DNA of 29,342 nt from a virus: the IMG/VR virus record IMGVR_UViG_3300020438_000189, positions 1 through 29,342 of that record; one strand, written 5' to 3'. The position numbers and the translations under genes were made by a program. Under the pieces are notes generated by a model. It did no database searches. It saw only the letters and a list, made by a program, of their open reading frames with translations, and was not told the DNA's origin. Each line of letters starts with the position of its first letter. The first letter of the stretch is position 1. This document shows positions 8,155 through 15,224 of the stretch, piece after piece.

Positions 8155-8838
8155 ATGTTAGCATTAAAATTAGGATTAAATTTAGGTTCACCTAGACCAA
8201 TGGGTGCTTGGAACCCTATTGACGAATCTTCTTTAGAAGCGTGGTATCAAAATAAAGTGGGTATTACACTTAATGGTGCAGATGTAGAAACTTGGAGTGA
8301 TAGTTCTACGAATAGCCGTAATATGACACAGGGTACAGCAACTGAACAACCTGTATATAATGCGTCTACAGGGCAGCTTGGTTTTGTTGCAACAGATTTT
8401 AATAACTTACAAACTACATCACAAATTAGTTTAGCTGATGAATTTACTATTGGCTTTATTGCTGAACCTGATTCTTACAATGGAACAATATTAGGAGATA
8501 ATACTATCAATAACGAACTTTTTAAATATTCTACATCTGATAAATTTGTTATAAAAATAGACGGCACATCAAAGACATTTAGTTTAGATAGTGGTACATG
8601 GGGTTTAAATTATGTTGTAATAACTAGAAACTCATCAAACCAAATAGACTTTTGGGTAAATGGTGTTCGACAAGCTGACGTAGAAACAATGTCAGGAACA
8701 GCAGATATTGATGCAATAGGTATCAGAAATTCTAATGTCAATCCTTATGACGGAACACTTAGAGAAATACAAATATACTCATCAACAAGTGCAAAATTGA
8801 TAAGTAATGTAATATCACATCTTGGAAACCTGCTATAA
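8155..8838 (+). CDS. LamG-like structural protein
   Basis: 227 residues. After a short N-terminus it shows ESSLEAWYQNKVG and VETWSDSSTNSRNM, typical of the LamG/concanavalin-like proteins seen in uncultured marine phages. FTIGFIAEPD, YVVITRNSSNQIDFWVNG and DGTLREIQIYSS correspond to later jelly-roll strands. It is the second LamG-type protein within 2 kb, but shares only the fold pattern with the one at 6433, not obvious sequence identity. Likely a virion surface protein that binds polysaccharide. A short N-terminal segment (LALKLGLNLGS) could be the virion anchor. Binding specificity cannot be read from sequence. Confidence 0.6.
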   Translation: MLALKLGLNLGSPRPMGAWNPIDESSLEAWYQNKVGITLNGADVETWSDSSTNSRNMTQGTATEQPVYNASTGQLGFVATDFNNLQTTSQISLADEFTIGFIAEPDSYNGTILGDNTINNELFKYSTSDKFVIKIDGTSKTFSLDSGTWGLNYVVITRNSSNQIDFWVNGVRQADVETMSGTADIDAIGIRNSNVNPYDGTLREIQIYSSTSAKLISNVISHLGNLL

Positions 8839-8852
8839 TATAAAATAAAAAC

Positions 8853-10853
8853 ATGAAAGATAACATAATTAATATAAACCTGGAAACTAGCACCTCACCA
8901 ACTATTCAAGAGGTTAGGGGTAGAGATTGGATAGAATATGGAACTGATGATGGAAATTGGAGAAACCTATATCCACAATTCTTAATAGACTTGTACTATT
9001 CTAGTAGTATATCGGCAGCGATTATAAATGCAACTGCTGAAATGATAGCAGGTGAAGCACTAATCATAAAGGACGAAGATGATAGAGATTTAGAAGCTAG
9101 AGTTAAACTAGAAAACTTTATCAATAGGGCTAATGGAAATGAAAGTCTACATGAAGTTATTAAAAAGTTATCTTTTGATTTTAAATTACAAGGTGCTTTT
9201 GCACTTAATATAGTTTGGTCTAAGGACAGAACACAAATCGCCGAAATCTACCACGTGGCAGTAGAGAAAATTAGATGTGCAAGACCTGATGAATTTGGTA
9301 AAACTCCTGGCTACTACATCTCTAGTGATTGGAGTAATACAAGGCAGCACAAACCTTATTATGTTCCTGCCTTTAATACAAACGATAGAACATCAGCAAA
9401 TCAAATTATGTATTCAGGGCTTTATAGCCCTAATATGAACTCATATTTTACACCAGATTACGTTAGTTGTAATAACTGGGCTTTAATTGATTCTAGGGTG
9501 TCTGAGTATCATCTCAACAATATATCGAACGGCTTTGCAGGTTCTTTTATGATAAGCTTTGCAAACGGCATACCAACACAAGAGGAAAGAATACAAATAG
9601 AACAAAGTCTTACTGATAAGTTTTGTTCAGAAACTAATGCAGGAAAATTTGTACTTACATTCTCAGATGACAAAACAAGAACACCTGAAATAACACCAAT
9701 AAGCACAAGTGATTTAGACAAGAGTTATTTAGCACTCCAAGAACTATTGACTAGCAACATCTTGTCAGGCCATAGGGTGACCTCTAAGACACTTATGGGG
9801 ATTGATAGCACCAATGGGTTCTCAAGCAATACAGATGAGCTTATAAACGCCGCAGATTTTTACAGACAAACTGTTATAAAACCATTCCAAGACCAATTAG
9901 TAAAGCAGTTAAGAAAAATATTCCAAGTAAACCAAATGGACATGCCTGTTCGTTTTGTTCAGTTAAAACCTATTACTGTTCAATTTGATTCTAAAACTAT
10001 ACGTGAGGTAATGACTACTGACGAAATTAGAGAAGAACTAGGGCTTGAACCTTTAGATAATGAAGACACAGTTGAGCAAGATGTTAAATTAGCTAAAGTT
10101 GGAATGATAGACGGACAACCTGTTTTTAGCACAATAGAGGAAGCAGAAGCACACGCAAAGACAAAGGGGTGTACTGGTTACCATGAACATGAATTAGAAG
10201 GCAAAACAGTATATATGGCTTGTGAGGGGCATTCAGAAGCAACTGAACTGTCTAAGTTTATAGAAGAATTTGGTGAAGACATCCCTGAAGGTTGGGAAAT
10301 GGTTGATGAAGAAGTTGTAGATGGTGAACACCAAGACTTTGATTTTGAACAAGTTTTAAATGAAGTGGCAAATGAAAAGCTAGAGTTAGCTTCAACAGGA
10401 ACAGCTAGGCCAAACGCAAGGAGTAGTCAAGACGGAACAAACAAATCTGACAATGATTTTTACAAAGTAAGATATGTTTACACTAAAGACAACTTTTTAA
10501 GCCAAAAAGGTGAAACTAGAGATTTTTGCAAATTAATGTCGTCAGCTAAAAAAATATACAGAAAAGAAGATATTTTACAGATGAGCAATAAGGCAGTTAA
10601 TCCAGGGTGGGGACCAAGAGGTGCTAACACCTATTCAATTTGGCTTTACAAAGGCGGTGGGAATTGTCATCATTTTTGGTTAAGACAAATATACAAGACA
10701 TCTTTAAGGGGTGCTAAGGGCAAAATAAACTCAAACCAATTAATATCTTATACTAAAGCAAAAAGTGAGGGTTTTACAGCAGAAAAGAATGACAATTTAG
10801 TGGCTAGACCACCTAAGAGAATGAAGAATAACGGATTTTTAGAACCAAGGTAA
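8853..10853 (+). CDS. Portal protein with long C-terminal extension
   Basis: 666 residues. Residues 1 to about 405 look like a portal: an N-terminal entry region (IEYGTDDGNWRNLYPQFLID), a wing with FKLQGAFALNIVW, a stem/crown region with ISTSDLDKSYLALQE, and a clip-side end with EIREELGLEPLD. The rest is extra. Residues about 425-460 carry a Cys/His cluster (CTGYHEHE, then ACEGH) that could bind a metal, and residues about 550-612 hold a conserved phage domain (RDFCKLM, YRKEDI, then GGGNCHHFWLR). Portals of similar phages average 400-500 residues, so this is a fusion with modules more often found in head-morphogenesis proteins. The portal forms the dodecameric DNA channel. It lies far from the terminase, which is unusual. 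Confidence 0.75.
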   Translation: MKDNIININLETSTSPTIQEVRGRDWIEYGTDDGNWRNLYPQFLIDLYYSSSISAAIINATAEMIAGEALIIKDEDDRDLEARVKLENFINRANGNESLHEVIKKLSFDFKLQGAFALNIVWSKDRTQIAEIYHVAVEKIRCARPDEFGKTPGYYISSDWSNTRQHKPYYVPAFNTNDRTSANQIMYSGLYSPNMNSYFTPDYVSCNNWALIDSRVSEYHLNNISNGFAGSFMISFANGIPTQEERIQIEQSLTDKFCSETNAGKFVLTFSDDKTRTPEITPISTSDLDKSYLALQELLTSNILSGHRVTSKTLMGIDSTNGFSSNTDELINAADFYRQTVIKPFQDQLVKQLRKIFQVNQMDMPVRFVQLKPITVQFDSKTIREVMTTDEIREELGLEPLDNEDTVEQDVKLAKVGMIDGQPVFSTIEEAEAHAKTKGCTGYHEHELEGKTVYMACEGHSEATELSKFIEEFGEDIPEGWEMVDEEVVDGEHQDFDFEQVLNEVANEKLELASTGTARPNARSSQDGTNKSDNDFYKVRYVYTKDNFLSQKGETRDFCKLMSSAKKIYRKEDILQMSNKAVNPGWGPRGANTYSIWLYKGGGNCHHFWLRQIYKTSLRGAKGKINSNQLISYTKAKSEGFTAEKNDNLVARPPKRMKNNGFLEPR

Positions 10854-10855
10854 TT

Positions 10856-11431
10856 ATGGCATACGTACTATTTATATCAGAACAGAAATTAAAAGACAGC
10901 ACAGCAATCAATTTGAATGTCGATACAAACATATTGCTTCCTTATATAAGACAGGCACAGAAGCTTTATGTTGAGCCAAAGCTAGGAACGGATTTAACAC
11001 AAAAGCTTAAAGACTTAATCACAGCAGGAACACTTGGAAATGGTGGTAATGAAGCTTATGAAACTTTAGTAGATACATACGTTGGGGATATGCTACCTTC
11101 ATGGGCGTTTTACCACGCTATCCCATTCCTTAGGTTTAAGGTGGAAAATGGAAACATATATAATAAAGTATCAGAAACAGGAACAGCTTTAAGCACAGAA
11201 GAAGCACAACATTTAAGAGAAGAAATCAGGAACACAGCGGAATACTATACGGAAAGAATGATAGAGTACGTTAAAAACAATACATCATTATTCCCTGAAT
11301 ACTCTACCAATTCAGGTGCAGACATCTCCCCTGATTCCAATGCCTACTATAATGGAATGAACCTTGAACGCCCACCTAGACAGGGGAATAAATTAACTTT
11401 AAGAGATTTTTTAACACCTGACTTAACTTAA
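10856..11431 (+). CDS. Head-tail connector (adaptor) protein
   Basis: 191 residues starting 2 bases after the portal stop. The N-terminus (LPYIRQAQKLYVEPKLGTDL) and the helix with EEAQHLREEIRNTAEYYTER match the helical adaptor/connector proteins that bind below the portal in Bacteroidota phages. The C-terminus is Pro/Asn-rich and probably flexible. Immediate linkage to the portal supports a head-completion role. No enzymatic motifs. The stop overlaps the following small ATG (TAATG). Confidence 0.65.
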   Translation: MAYVLFISEQKLKDSTAINLNVDTNILLPYIRQAQKLYVEPKLGTDLTQKLKDLITAGTLGNGGNEAYETLVDTYVGDMLPSWAFYHAIPFLRFKVENGNIYNKVSETGTALSTEEAQHLREEIRNTAEYYTERMIEYVKNNTSLFPEYSTNSGADISPDSNAYYNGMNLERPPRQGNKLTLRDFLTPDLT

Positions 11432-11553
11432 TGAAGAAACATTACAAACCAAAGAAAGTAAATATAACTAAGCTAAAATCCTACTTGGAAACTAAGCCTA
11501 AAAATAATAATAATGACAGATCTAAAAGACACAATACAAGTAGGAATAGCTAA
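11431..11553 (+). CDS. 40-residue basic protein, unknown
   Basis: The ATG overlaps the connector stop (TAATG). Encodes 40 residues that are very basic (MKKHYKPKKVNITKLKSYLE at the N-terminus, then KRHNTSRNS). Composition suggests a nucleic-acid or membrane-surface binder, but no family is recognised. It overlaps the next small gene by about 40 bases in another frame, so one of the two could be spurious. The start-stop coupling is the main support. Confidence 0.4.
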   Translation: MKKHYKPKKVNITKLKSYLETKPKNNNNDRSKRHNTSRNS

Positions 11554-11665
11554 CGGATCAGCTATTGGAGTATCACTAGTTGAAGCAAACGAATTATTGA
11601 CTTTTATTTCTTTAATTCTAGCAATAGCATTTACTATTTATAAATTTGTAAAATTCAAAAAATGA
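11513..11665 (+). CDS. Small single-span membrane protein, holin-like
   Basis: 50 residues: an amphipathic N-terminal part (MTDLKDTIQVGIANG), a hydrophobic span (LLTFISLILAIAFTIY, residues about 28-43) and a basic tail (KFVKFKK). Short proteins of this layout sit in the lysis region of many Bacteroidota phages. With the holin-like protein at 12205 it may form a holin/antiholin or pinholin pair. Its TGA overlaps the next ATG (ATGA). Function is inferred from topology and position only. Confidence 0.55.
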   Translation: MTDLKDTIQVGIANGSAIGVSLVEANELLTFISLILAIAFTIYKFVKFKK

Positions 11666-11790
11666 AACGGCGTAAACTGAACAGCAACAATCCTAAGTAT
11701 AACAAAACCCAAGAAAGTGATGTTAAAGTGCGTAAAGAATTTGTTAAAGAAGTTAAAGGGTGTAAAATCTACAAAACCTATTATCTCTAA
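11662..11790 (+). CDS. Possible 42-residue basic protein
   Basis: ATG overlaps the previous TGA (ATGA). Encodes a Lys/Arg-rich peptide (MKRRKLNSNNPKYNKTQESD at the N-terminus). It overlaps the start of the DUF5675 gene by 71 bases in a different frame. It may be translated as a coupled small gene, or merely relay ribosomes to the DUF5675 start. Weak support. Confidence 0.3.
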   Translation: MKRRKLNSNNPKYNKTQESDVKVRKEFVKEVKGCKIYKTYYL

Positions 11791-12202
11791 CCCTAAACAC
11801 ATAAACCTTTTAATTCTTAGAGATACTTTTACTGATGAAAGTACAATAGGAGAATTATTTTTAGACGGTGAAAGGTTTTGTGATACATTAGAATTACCTT
11901 ATAGAGATAATCAAAGAAGTATATCCTGCATACCCACAGGGCAGTATAAGGTGAGAATAAGATACCCAAGAGAAAGTGCAACAAGAGAATATTTGCACTT
12001 ATTAGTTCAAGATGTAAAAGATCGTTCATATATATTATTTCATAGAGGAAATACAGCTAAAGACACAAGGGGTTGCATACTAGTAGGGCAAGGTAGCCAA
12101 CAAGACATTGTTCATAATTCAACTTTAGCTATGGACTTACTTATGAAAGAAATTATAAATTTGGGTGGCGAGAATATTAATTTAATAATCAAAAATAAAT
12201 AA
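11720..12202 (+). CDS. DUF5675-family protein, lysis-region
   Basis: 160 residues from the ATG at 11720; a GTG directly before it at 11717 is an alternative. AAGAAAG lies upstream. Residues about 30-130 match DUF5675: DESTIGELFLDGERFC, LELPYRDNQRSISCIPTG, then ILFHRGNTAKDTRGCILVG. Conserved features include the YRDNQ motif, the H-x-G-N turn and the RGC motif; the Cys/His arrangement recalls L,D-transpeptidase-like folds, but that is my inference. The N-terminus is basic (LLKKLKGVKS). These proteins often sit beside holins in phages of Bacteroidota. No other endolysin is evident, so it is a candidate cell-wall enzyme. Confidence 0.6.
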   Translation: MLKCVKNLLKKLKGVKSTKPIISNPKHINLLILRDTFTDESTIGELFLDGERFCDTLELPYRDNQRSISCIPTGQYKVRIRYPRESATREYLHLLVQDVKDRSYILFHRGNTAKDTRGCILVGQGSQQDIVHNSTLAMDLLMKEIINLGGENINLIIKNK

Positions 12203-12204
12203 TC

Positions 12205-12399
12205 ATGAAAAAGTTTTTAAAAAACTATTTAATCGGACAAATGTTTAAGTCTAAGAAGTTTTGGTACGCAGTAAGTTCAGTTGTTGTTCCTGCTATTGTT
12301 ACTTACTTAGGTGTTGATGAAACAACTGCAAAAGATTTATATTATGCAATCTTAACCTTAATTGTAGGACAAGGAATTGCTGATGTCGCTAAGAAATAA
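12205..12399 (+). CDS. Putative holin
   Basis: 64 residues, two hydrophobic stretches (FWYAVSSVVVPAIVTYLG, about 20-37, and LYYAILTLIVGQGIA, about 46-60) and a charged N-terminus (MKKFLKNYL). The layout resembles phage holins in related genomes. It starts 2 bases after the DUF5675 gene and overlaps the metallophosphoesterase by 17 bases, so it is part of a compact lysis cassette. Holins permeabilise the inner membrane at a timed point. Assignment is from topology, size and context. Confidence 0.55.
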   Translation: MKKFLKNYLIGQMFKSKKFWYAVSSVVVPAIVTYLGVDETTAKDLYYAILTLIVGQGIADVAKK

Positions 12400-13108
12400 T
12401 AGATACAGACTAAAGCCGCACGAAATTGTGGCACTACAAAAAATGCGAGAAACCGAAACTAGTAACGTCCTAGTTGTCGGTGACTTGCATGAACCATTTT
12501 GCCTAGACGGCTACCTGGACTTTTGCTTAGAACAATACGAAACTTATAATTGCAATCAAGTTATATTCATAGGTGATATCCTAGACAATCACGCATTTTC
12601 CTACCACGAACCTGATCCTGATGGAATGTCAGCAGGTTTAGAACTAGAAAAGACAATAGAAAAAGTAGCACAATGGTACAACGCTTTTCCTGATGCTGAT
12701 GTTTGTATTGGAAACCACGACAGAATGGCTAGTCGTAAAGCCATGACAGGCGGTATTCCTGCTGCTTGGATAAAGTCTTACAATGAAGTCTTAGGCACAC
12801 CTAATTGGAATTGGGTTGAATCAATAGTCTATGATGATGTGCTGTATGAACACGGTGAAGGTGGGCAGGCACAAGCTAAAGCAAAAAATAACCTAATGTC
12901 AAGTGTTTGTGGACATACTCACACGGAAGCATATTGCAAATGGTTTGTAGGAAAACGCTTTAGGGTGTTCGGTATGCAGGTAGGTTGTGGGGTTGATTCA
13001 ACCACTTATGCAGCAGCATACGCTAAAAACTTTAAAAGACAAGCTATAGGTTGCTCAGTCGTACTAAACAATGGTACACTACCAATAAACCTTTTAATGC
13101 CCTTATAA
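12383..13108 (+). CDS. Calcineurin-like metallophosphoesterase
   Basis: 241 residues from the ATG at 12383; a longer TTG-initiated frame from 12377 is possible but unnecessary. All metal-binding motifs of the family are in order: GDLH (33-36), GDILDNH (64-70), GNHD (110-113), an HGEGG (157-161) and GHTHTE (177-182). It is therefore probably an active di-metal phosphoesterase on a nucleotide, nucleic acid or phosphoprotein. Phage members are often called DNA repair exonuclease or phosphatase without proof. It overlaps the holin-like gene, so it is co-expressed with late or lysis genes rather than with the replication genes. The substrate is unknown. Confidence 0.8.
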   Translation: MSLRNNRYRLKPHEIVALQKMRETETSNVLVVGDLHEPFCLDGYLDFCLEQYETYNCNQVIFIGDILDNHAFSYHEPDPDGMSAGLELEKTIEKVAQWYNAFPDADVCIGNHDRMASRKAMTGGIPAAWIKSYNEVLGTPNWNWVESIVYDDVLYEHGEGGQAQAKAKNNLMSSVCGHTHTEAYCKWFVGKRFRVFGMQVGCGVDSTTYAAAYAKNFKRQAIGCSVVLNNGTLPINLLMPL

Positions 13109-13185
13109 TGCAGCTAAAAGACACTACAAAGCTCACACTATTCTATTTTCTTATAATAGTAATAGTATTGCTTTTCTCTATATAA
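13108..13185 (+). CDS. 25-residue single-span membrane peptide
   Basis: ATG overlaps the metallophosphoesterase stop (TAATG). Encodes MQLKDTTKLTLF followed by a strongly hydrophobic span (YFLIIVIVLLFSI) that runs to the C-terminus. It is the last gene before the regulatory gap. Topology suggests a tiny inner-membrane protein, possibly part of the lysis module. Start-stop coupling and the clear membrane span support it; no homolog is recognised. Confidence 0.5.
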   Translation: MQLKDTTKLTLFYFLIIVIVLLFSI

Positions 13186-13298
13186 AACACTAATTAACAC
13201 CTTTATTGTTAATAACTTTGTAAATTATTCTGTTTATAACATTGTTAATTCAAAAATAGTTTGTATTATTGCATCATATTAATCAATACGAAAATAAG
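13186..13298 (+). promoter_or_regulatory. Early control region: promoter-like box and TGTTAAT repeats
   Basis: The longest gene-free gap. It carries three copies of TGTTAAT: one inverted (ATTAACA, 13193-13199) facing 13207-13213 as a 7-base dyad with 7-base spacer, and one direct at 13243-13249. ATTG (13241-13244), a 19-base spacer and TATTATTG (13264-13271) approximate the Bacteroidota TTG/TAnnTTTG promoter with one mismatch. A perfect TAACTTTG box at 13213 lacks an upstream TTG. The repeat overlapping the -33-like TTG could be an operator. It would drive the early gene cluster starting at 13299. All functions are inferred. Confidence 0.5.
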
Positions 13299-13550
13299 AT
13301 GTACACAAACTACACAATGAAAGAAGCAACAAACAAACAGGAAGCTATTATATCAATATGTGATGTATTAAAAGAAAGGCCTGTATGGCTTAATAAATGC
13401 CTAAGTAACTTATCTGTTATTTTACAAAATAGCAACGAAACAAATCAAAATATTATATTACAATCTATGCCACCTGAAACTTGTGTAGATTTATTTGTTG
13501 AATTTAAAACCGAATACTATAACTTTAAAGACAATACAGTATGGAGTTAA
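13299..13550 (+). CDS. Early hypothetical protein
   Basis: 83 residues from the ATG at 13299. A longer TTG start at 13269 would lie inside the putative promoter and is rejected. The sequence is mixed helical (KEATNKQEAIISICDVLKER, then LNKCLSNLSVILQ) with an acidic, Asn-rich second half. No motif recognised. First gene of a chain of four overlapping small genes, so probably expressed immediately after infection. The 3' end overlaps the next gene by 10 bases. Confidence 0.6.
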   Translation: MYTNYTMKEATNKQEAIISICDVLKERPVWLNKCLSNLSVILQNSNETNQNIILQSMPPETCVDLFVEFKTEYYNFKDNTVWS

Positions 13551-13879
13551 AAGAAAAAATTGAACAAGAACGATTAGCTTTAGAATATATGGAAACTGTT
13601 TTAATTTGCGAATCCTTTTACTTTTATAATAACGGAGTATATAAAACAATAGAAGATCTATCGCCGCAGGGTTGGTTTACAGACTTAAAAAAAGTAGAAC
13701 CAAGTATCAGAATTTTTGGAACAAGAGAACAAATAGATGAAGCTTTAGATGTTTATATTGAAATGACAGGGCTTAATCTTGATGAAGTTTATGATTATGA
13801 AAATAAAGATATGCTAAAAATCTACAAAGAAAGATATAATAAAATGAATAATAATAAAGCACTAATAACAACGATATGA
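13541..13879 (+). CDS. Early hypothetical protein, acidic
   Basis: 112 residues, ATG start overlapping the upstream gene by 10 bases and ending in an ATGA overlap with the next. It is helical and acidic (KEKIEQERLALEYMETVLI at the start). The region about 43-80 (DLKKVEPSIRIFGTREQIDE) has a strand-helix pattern. Not recognised. Its place in the early cluster suggests a host-takeover or anti-defence role, but nothing in the sequence shows it. Confidence 0.6.
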   Translation: MELKEKIEQERLALEYMETVLICESFYFYNNGVYKTIEDLSPQGWFTDLKKVEPSIRIFGTREQIDEALDVYIEMTGLNLDEVYDYENKDMLKIYKERYNKMNNNKALITTI

Positions 13880-14145
13880 AAAACGAACACGAAGTAGCAC
13901 CTGTAATTGAAAAGATTTTTAATTTAGGAAAAAACGAAAAGCAAGAAGATGAATTAATACACAAAAGAATGAATGATATTAATACATTTCAAGCACACGA
14001 AAACGAAGTATATTTAAGAGGAACAGATGAATACGGACAAGACTTTCAACTTTGTTTTGATAGCTATGATTTTTTAGAATGGATAGATACAGAACAATTA
14101 GAATATATAAAAGAACAACTTACTAAATACATAAAAACAAAATGA
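13876..14145 (+). CDS. Early hypothetical protein, acidic
   Basis: 89 residues, coupled to both neighbours by ATGA overlaps. Mostly helical and acidic; the segment EVYLRGTDEYGQDFQLCFDS (residues about 46-65) forms likely strands followed by FLEWIDTEQLEYIKEQL. No known family identified. Small acidic early proteins in phages often inhibit host enzymes, but that is only a general expectation here. Confidence 0.6.
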   Translation: MKNEHEVAPVIEKIFNLGKNEKQEDELIHKRMNDINTFQAHENEVYLRGTDEYGQDFQLCFDSYDFLEWIDTEQLEYIKEQLTKYIKTK

Positions 14146-14438
14146 AAAAAAATATAGATCAATTTGAATTTGCAGCTTGGTTTGCAGAACATAGGCCAAA
14201 CGATTTTAGCCCAATAGGTAGGTTAGAATTATATGAAATGCTAAGAAGTTATGAAGAAGATACAGGGGAGGAAATAGAATTTGATCCTATTGCTTTCTGT
14301 TGTGAATATACAGAATACGAAGATATGGAAGAATTTTGGCTTGATTATGACAGGGCAGATTATCCTAATGAAGAATCAATAATGGACGCAACTTTTTATT
14401 GGGGATTTGGAGATTCTTTTATAATACAACAATTTTAA
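14142..14438 (+). CDS. Early acidic protein, conserved phage type
   Basis: 98 residues, strongly acidic with many aromatic residues. The segment EEIEFDPIAFCCEYTEYEDM (about 44-63) resembles a conserved small phage protein type with an 'IA-CC-EY-EY' core. Known members have no assigned function that I can state with confidence. The high density of Asp/Glu/Tyr could mimic DNA, as antirestriction proteins do, but this is speculation. It is the last gene of the first early cluster; a perfect TAnnTTTG box begins 12 bases after its stop. Confidence 0.55.
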   Translation: MKKNIDQFEFAAWFAEHRPNDFSPIGRLELYEMLRSYEEDTGEEIEFDPIAFCCEYTEYEDMEEFWLDYDRADYPNEESIMDATFYWGFGDSFIIQQF

Positions 14439-14449
14439 AATAAATTTTT

Positions 14450-14457
14450 TATTTTTG
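14450..14457 (+). promoter_or_regulatory. TATTTTTG box, Bacteroidota -7-like
   Basis: Perfect TAnnTTTG in the 47-base gap before the ATG at 14486. It would give a leader of roughly 25 bases for the recombination/replication block. No TTG is visible at the expected -33 distance, so strength is uncertain. Confidence 0.4.
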
Positions 14458-14485
14458 AACAGAATTATAAACTAAATTATTAAAC

Positions 14486-14872
14486 ATGAAAACAGAACTA
14501 ATTAAGGAAAAGTACAATCATTATGGCTTAACACCTGATGATGTATATAGGCATCAACACTATGTCATAATAACTAGATCAGGTATAGACAAGATACAAG
14601 CAATAGAAAATATAACTATTGATTATGAAGTAATAAATTGCGAAAAAGACTTTTGTGTTGTTAAAGCAAATGCACTAAAGGGTGAAGCATCAATACAAAC
14701 ATTTGGATCAGCCCTAAAAGGTGGGTTTAAAGATGGTAACTGCAACACTTGGTACGTTATGGAAATGGCTGAAAAAAGGGCTATGAGCAGGGCAGTACTA
14801 AAACTCACAGGTTTTTACGAACTAGGGGTGTTTGGTGAAGATGAATCAGAAGATTTTAAAAAGAAATATTAA
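14486..14872 (+). CDS. Putative single-strand annealing/recombination protein
   Basis: 128 residues. The part from FGSALKG (73-79) to EMAEKRAMSRAVLKLTG (93-109) resembles the helix with an A-x-K-R-A-x-x-R pattern that closes the core of phage annealing proteins of the Rad52/Erf type. The C-terminus (GVFGEDESEDF) is acidic. The following gene is an SSB-like protein, which commonly accompanies annealing proteins. Length is short for Rad52-type proteins, so it may be a minimal or divergent member, or another DNA-metabolism protein. A -7-like promoter box lies just upstream. Confidence 0.4.
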   Translation: MKTELIKEKYNHYGLTPDDVYRHQHYVIITRSGIDKIQAIENITIDYEVINCEKDFCVVKANALKGEASIQTFGSALKGGFKDGNCNTWYVMEMAEKRAMSRAVLKLTGFYELGVFGEDESEDFKKKY

Positions 14873-14890
14873 TAAATTAAATAAATAAAA

Positions 14891-15223
14891 ATGGAAATTA
14901 AAGGAAAAATAATTGGAATATTAGAATCAGAAACAGGTACAAGTAAGGCAGGTAAGTCTTGGGAAAGTCAAGTTTGTGTTATAGACACAGGTGCAGAATA
15001 CAACAATAAAATAGCCCTAAAATTTATGGGGGATAAAGTTAGTTTGCTGCAAAATTTAAGTGAAGGGGATAATGTTCATGCTCATTGTAATGTTTATTCA
15101 AGAGAATATAACGGAAGATTTTTTAATAACATAGACTGTTGGAGAATTGCATTGAGTAATACTGACGATATTAAAAGTTCCGTAGATGATGCTTGGGCAA
15201 CCTCAGATGATAATCCATTTTAA
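14891..15223 (+). CDS. SSB-like OB-fold protein (DUF3127 type)
   Basis: 110 residues, ATG after an A-rich leader. The opening (MEIKGKIIGILE), then KIALKFMGDKVSLLQNLSEG and FFNNIDCWRI, follow the strand pattern of DUF3127 proteins, which are predicted OB-fold single-strand DNA binders of Bacteroidota and their phages. The acidic C-terminus ends in DDNPF, like SSB tails that recruit partner proteins. Probably coats single-stranded DNA in replication and recombination. Adjacent to an annealing-like gene upstream and replication initiators downstream. Confidence 0.65.
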   Translation: MEIKGKIIGILESETGTSKAGKSWESQVCVIDTGAEYNNKIALKFMGDKVSLLQNLSEGDNVHAHCNVYSREYNGRFFNNIDCWRIALSNTDDIKSSVDDAWATSDDNPF

Positions 15224-15224
15224 G

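Noticed and set aside
13269-13298. TTG-initiated N-terminal extension of the first early gene
   Set aside because: The extension lies inside the promoter-like and leader region; an ATG at 13299 gives a normal start.
15186-15224. Upstream ATG start for the DnaA-like gene
   Set aside because: It would overlap the SSB-like gene by 38 bases and adds an uncharacteristic N-terminus, while an ATG lies one base after the SSB-like stop.
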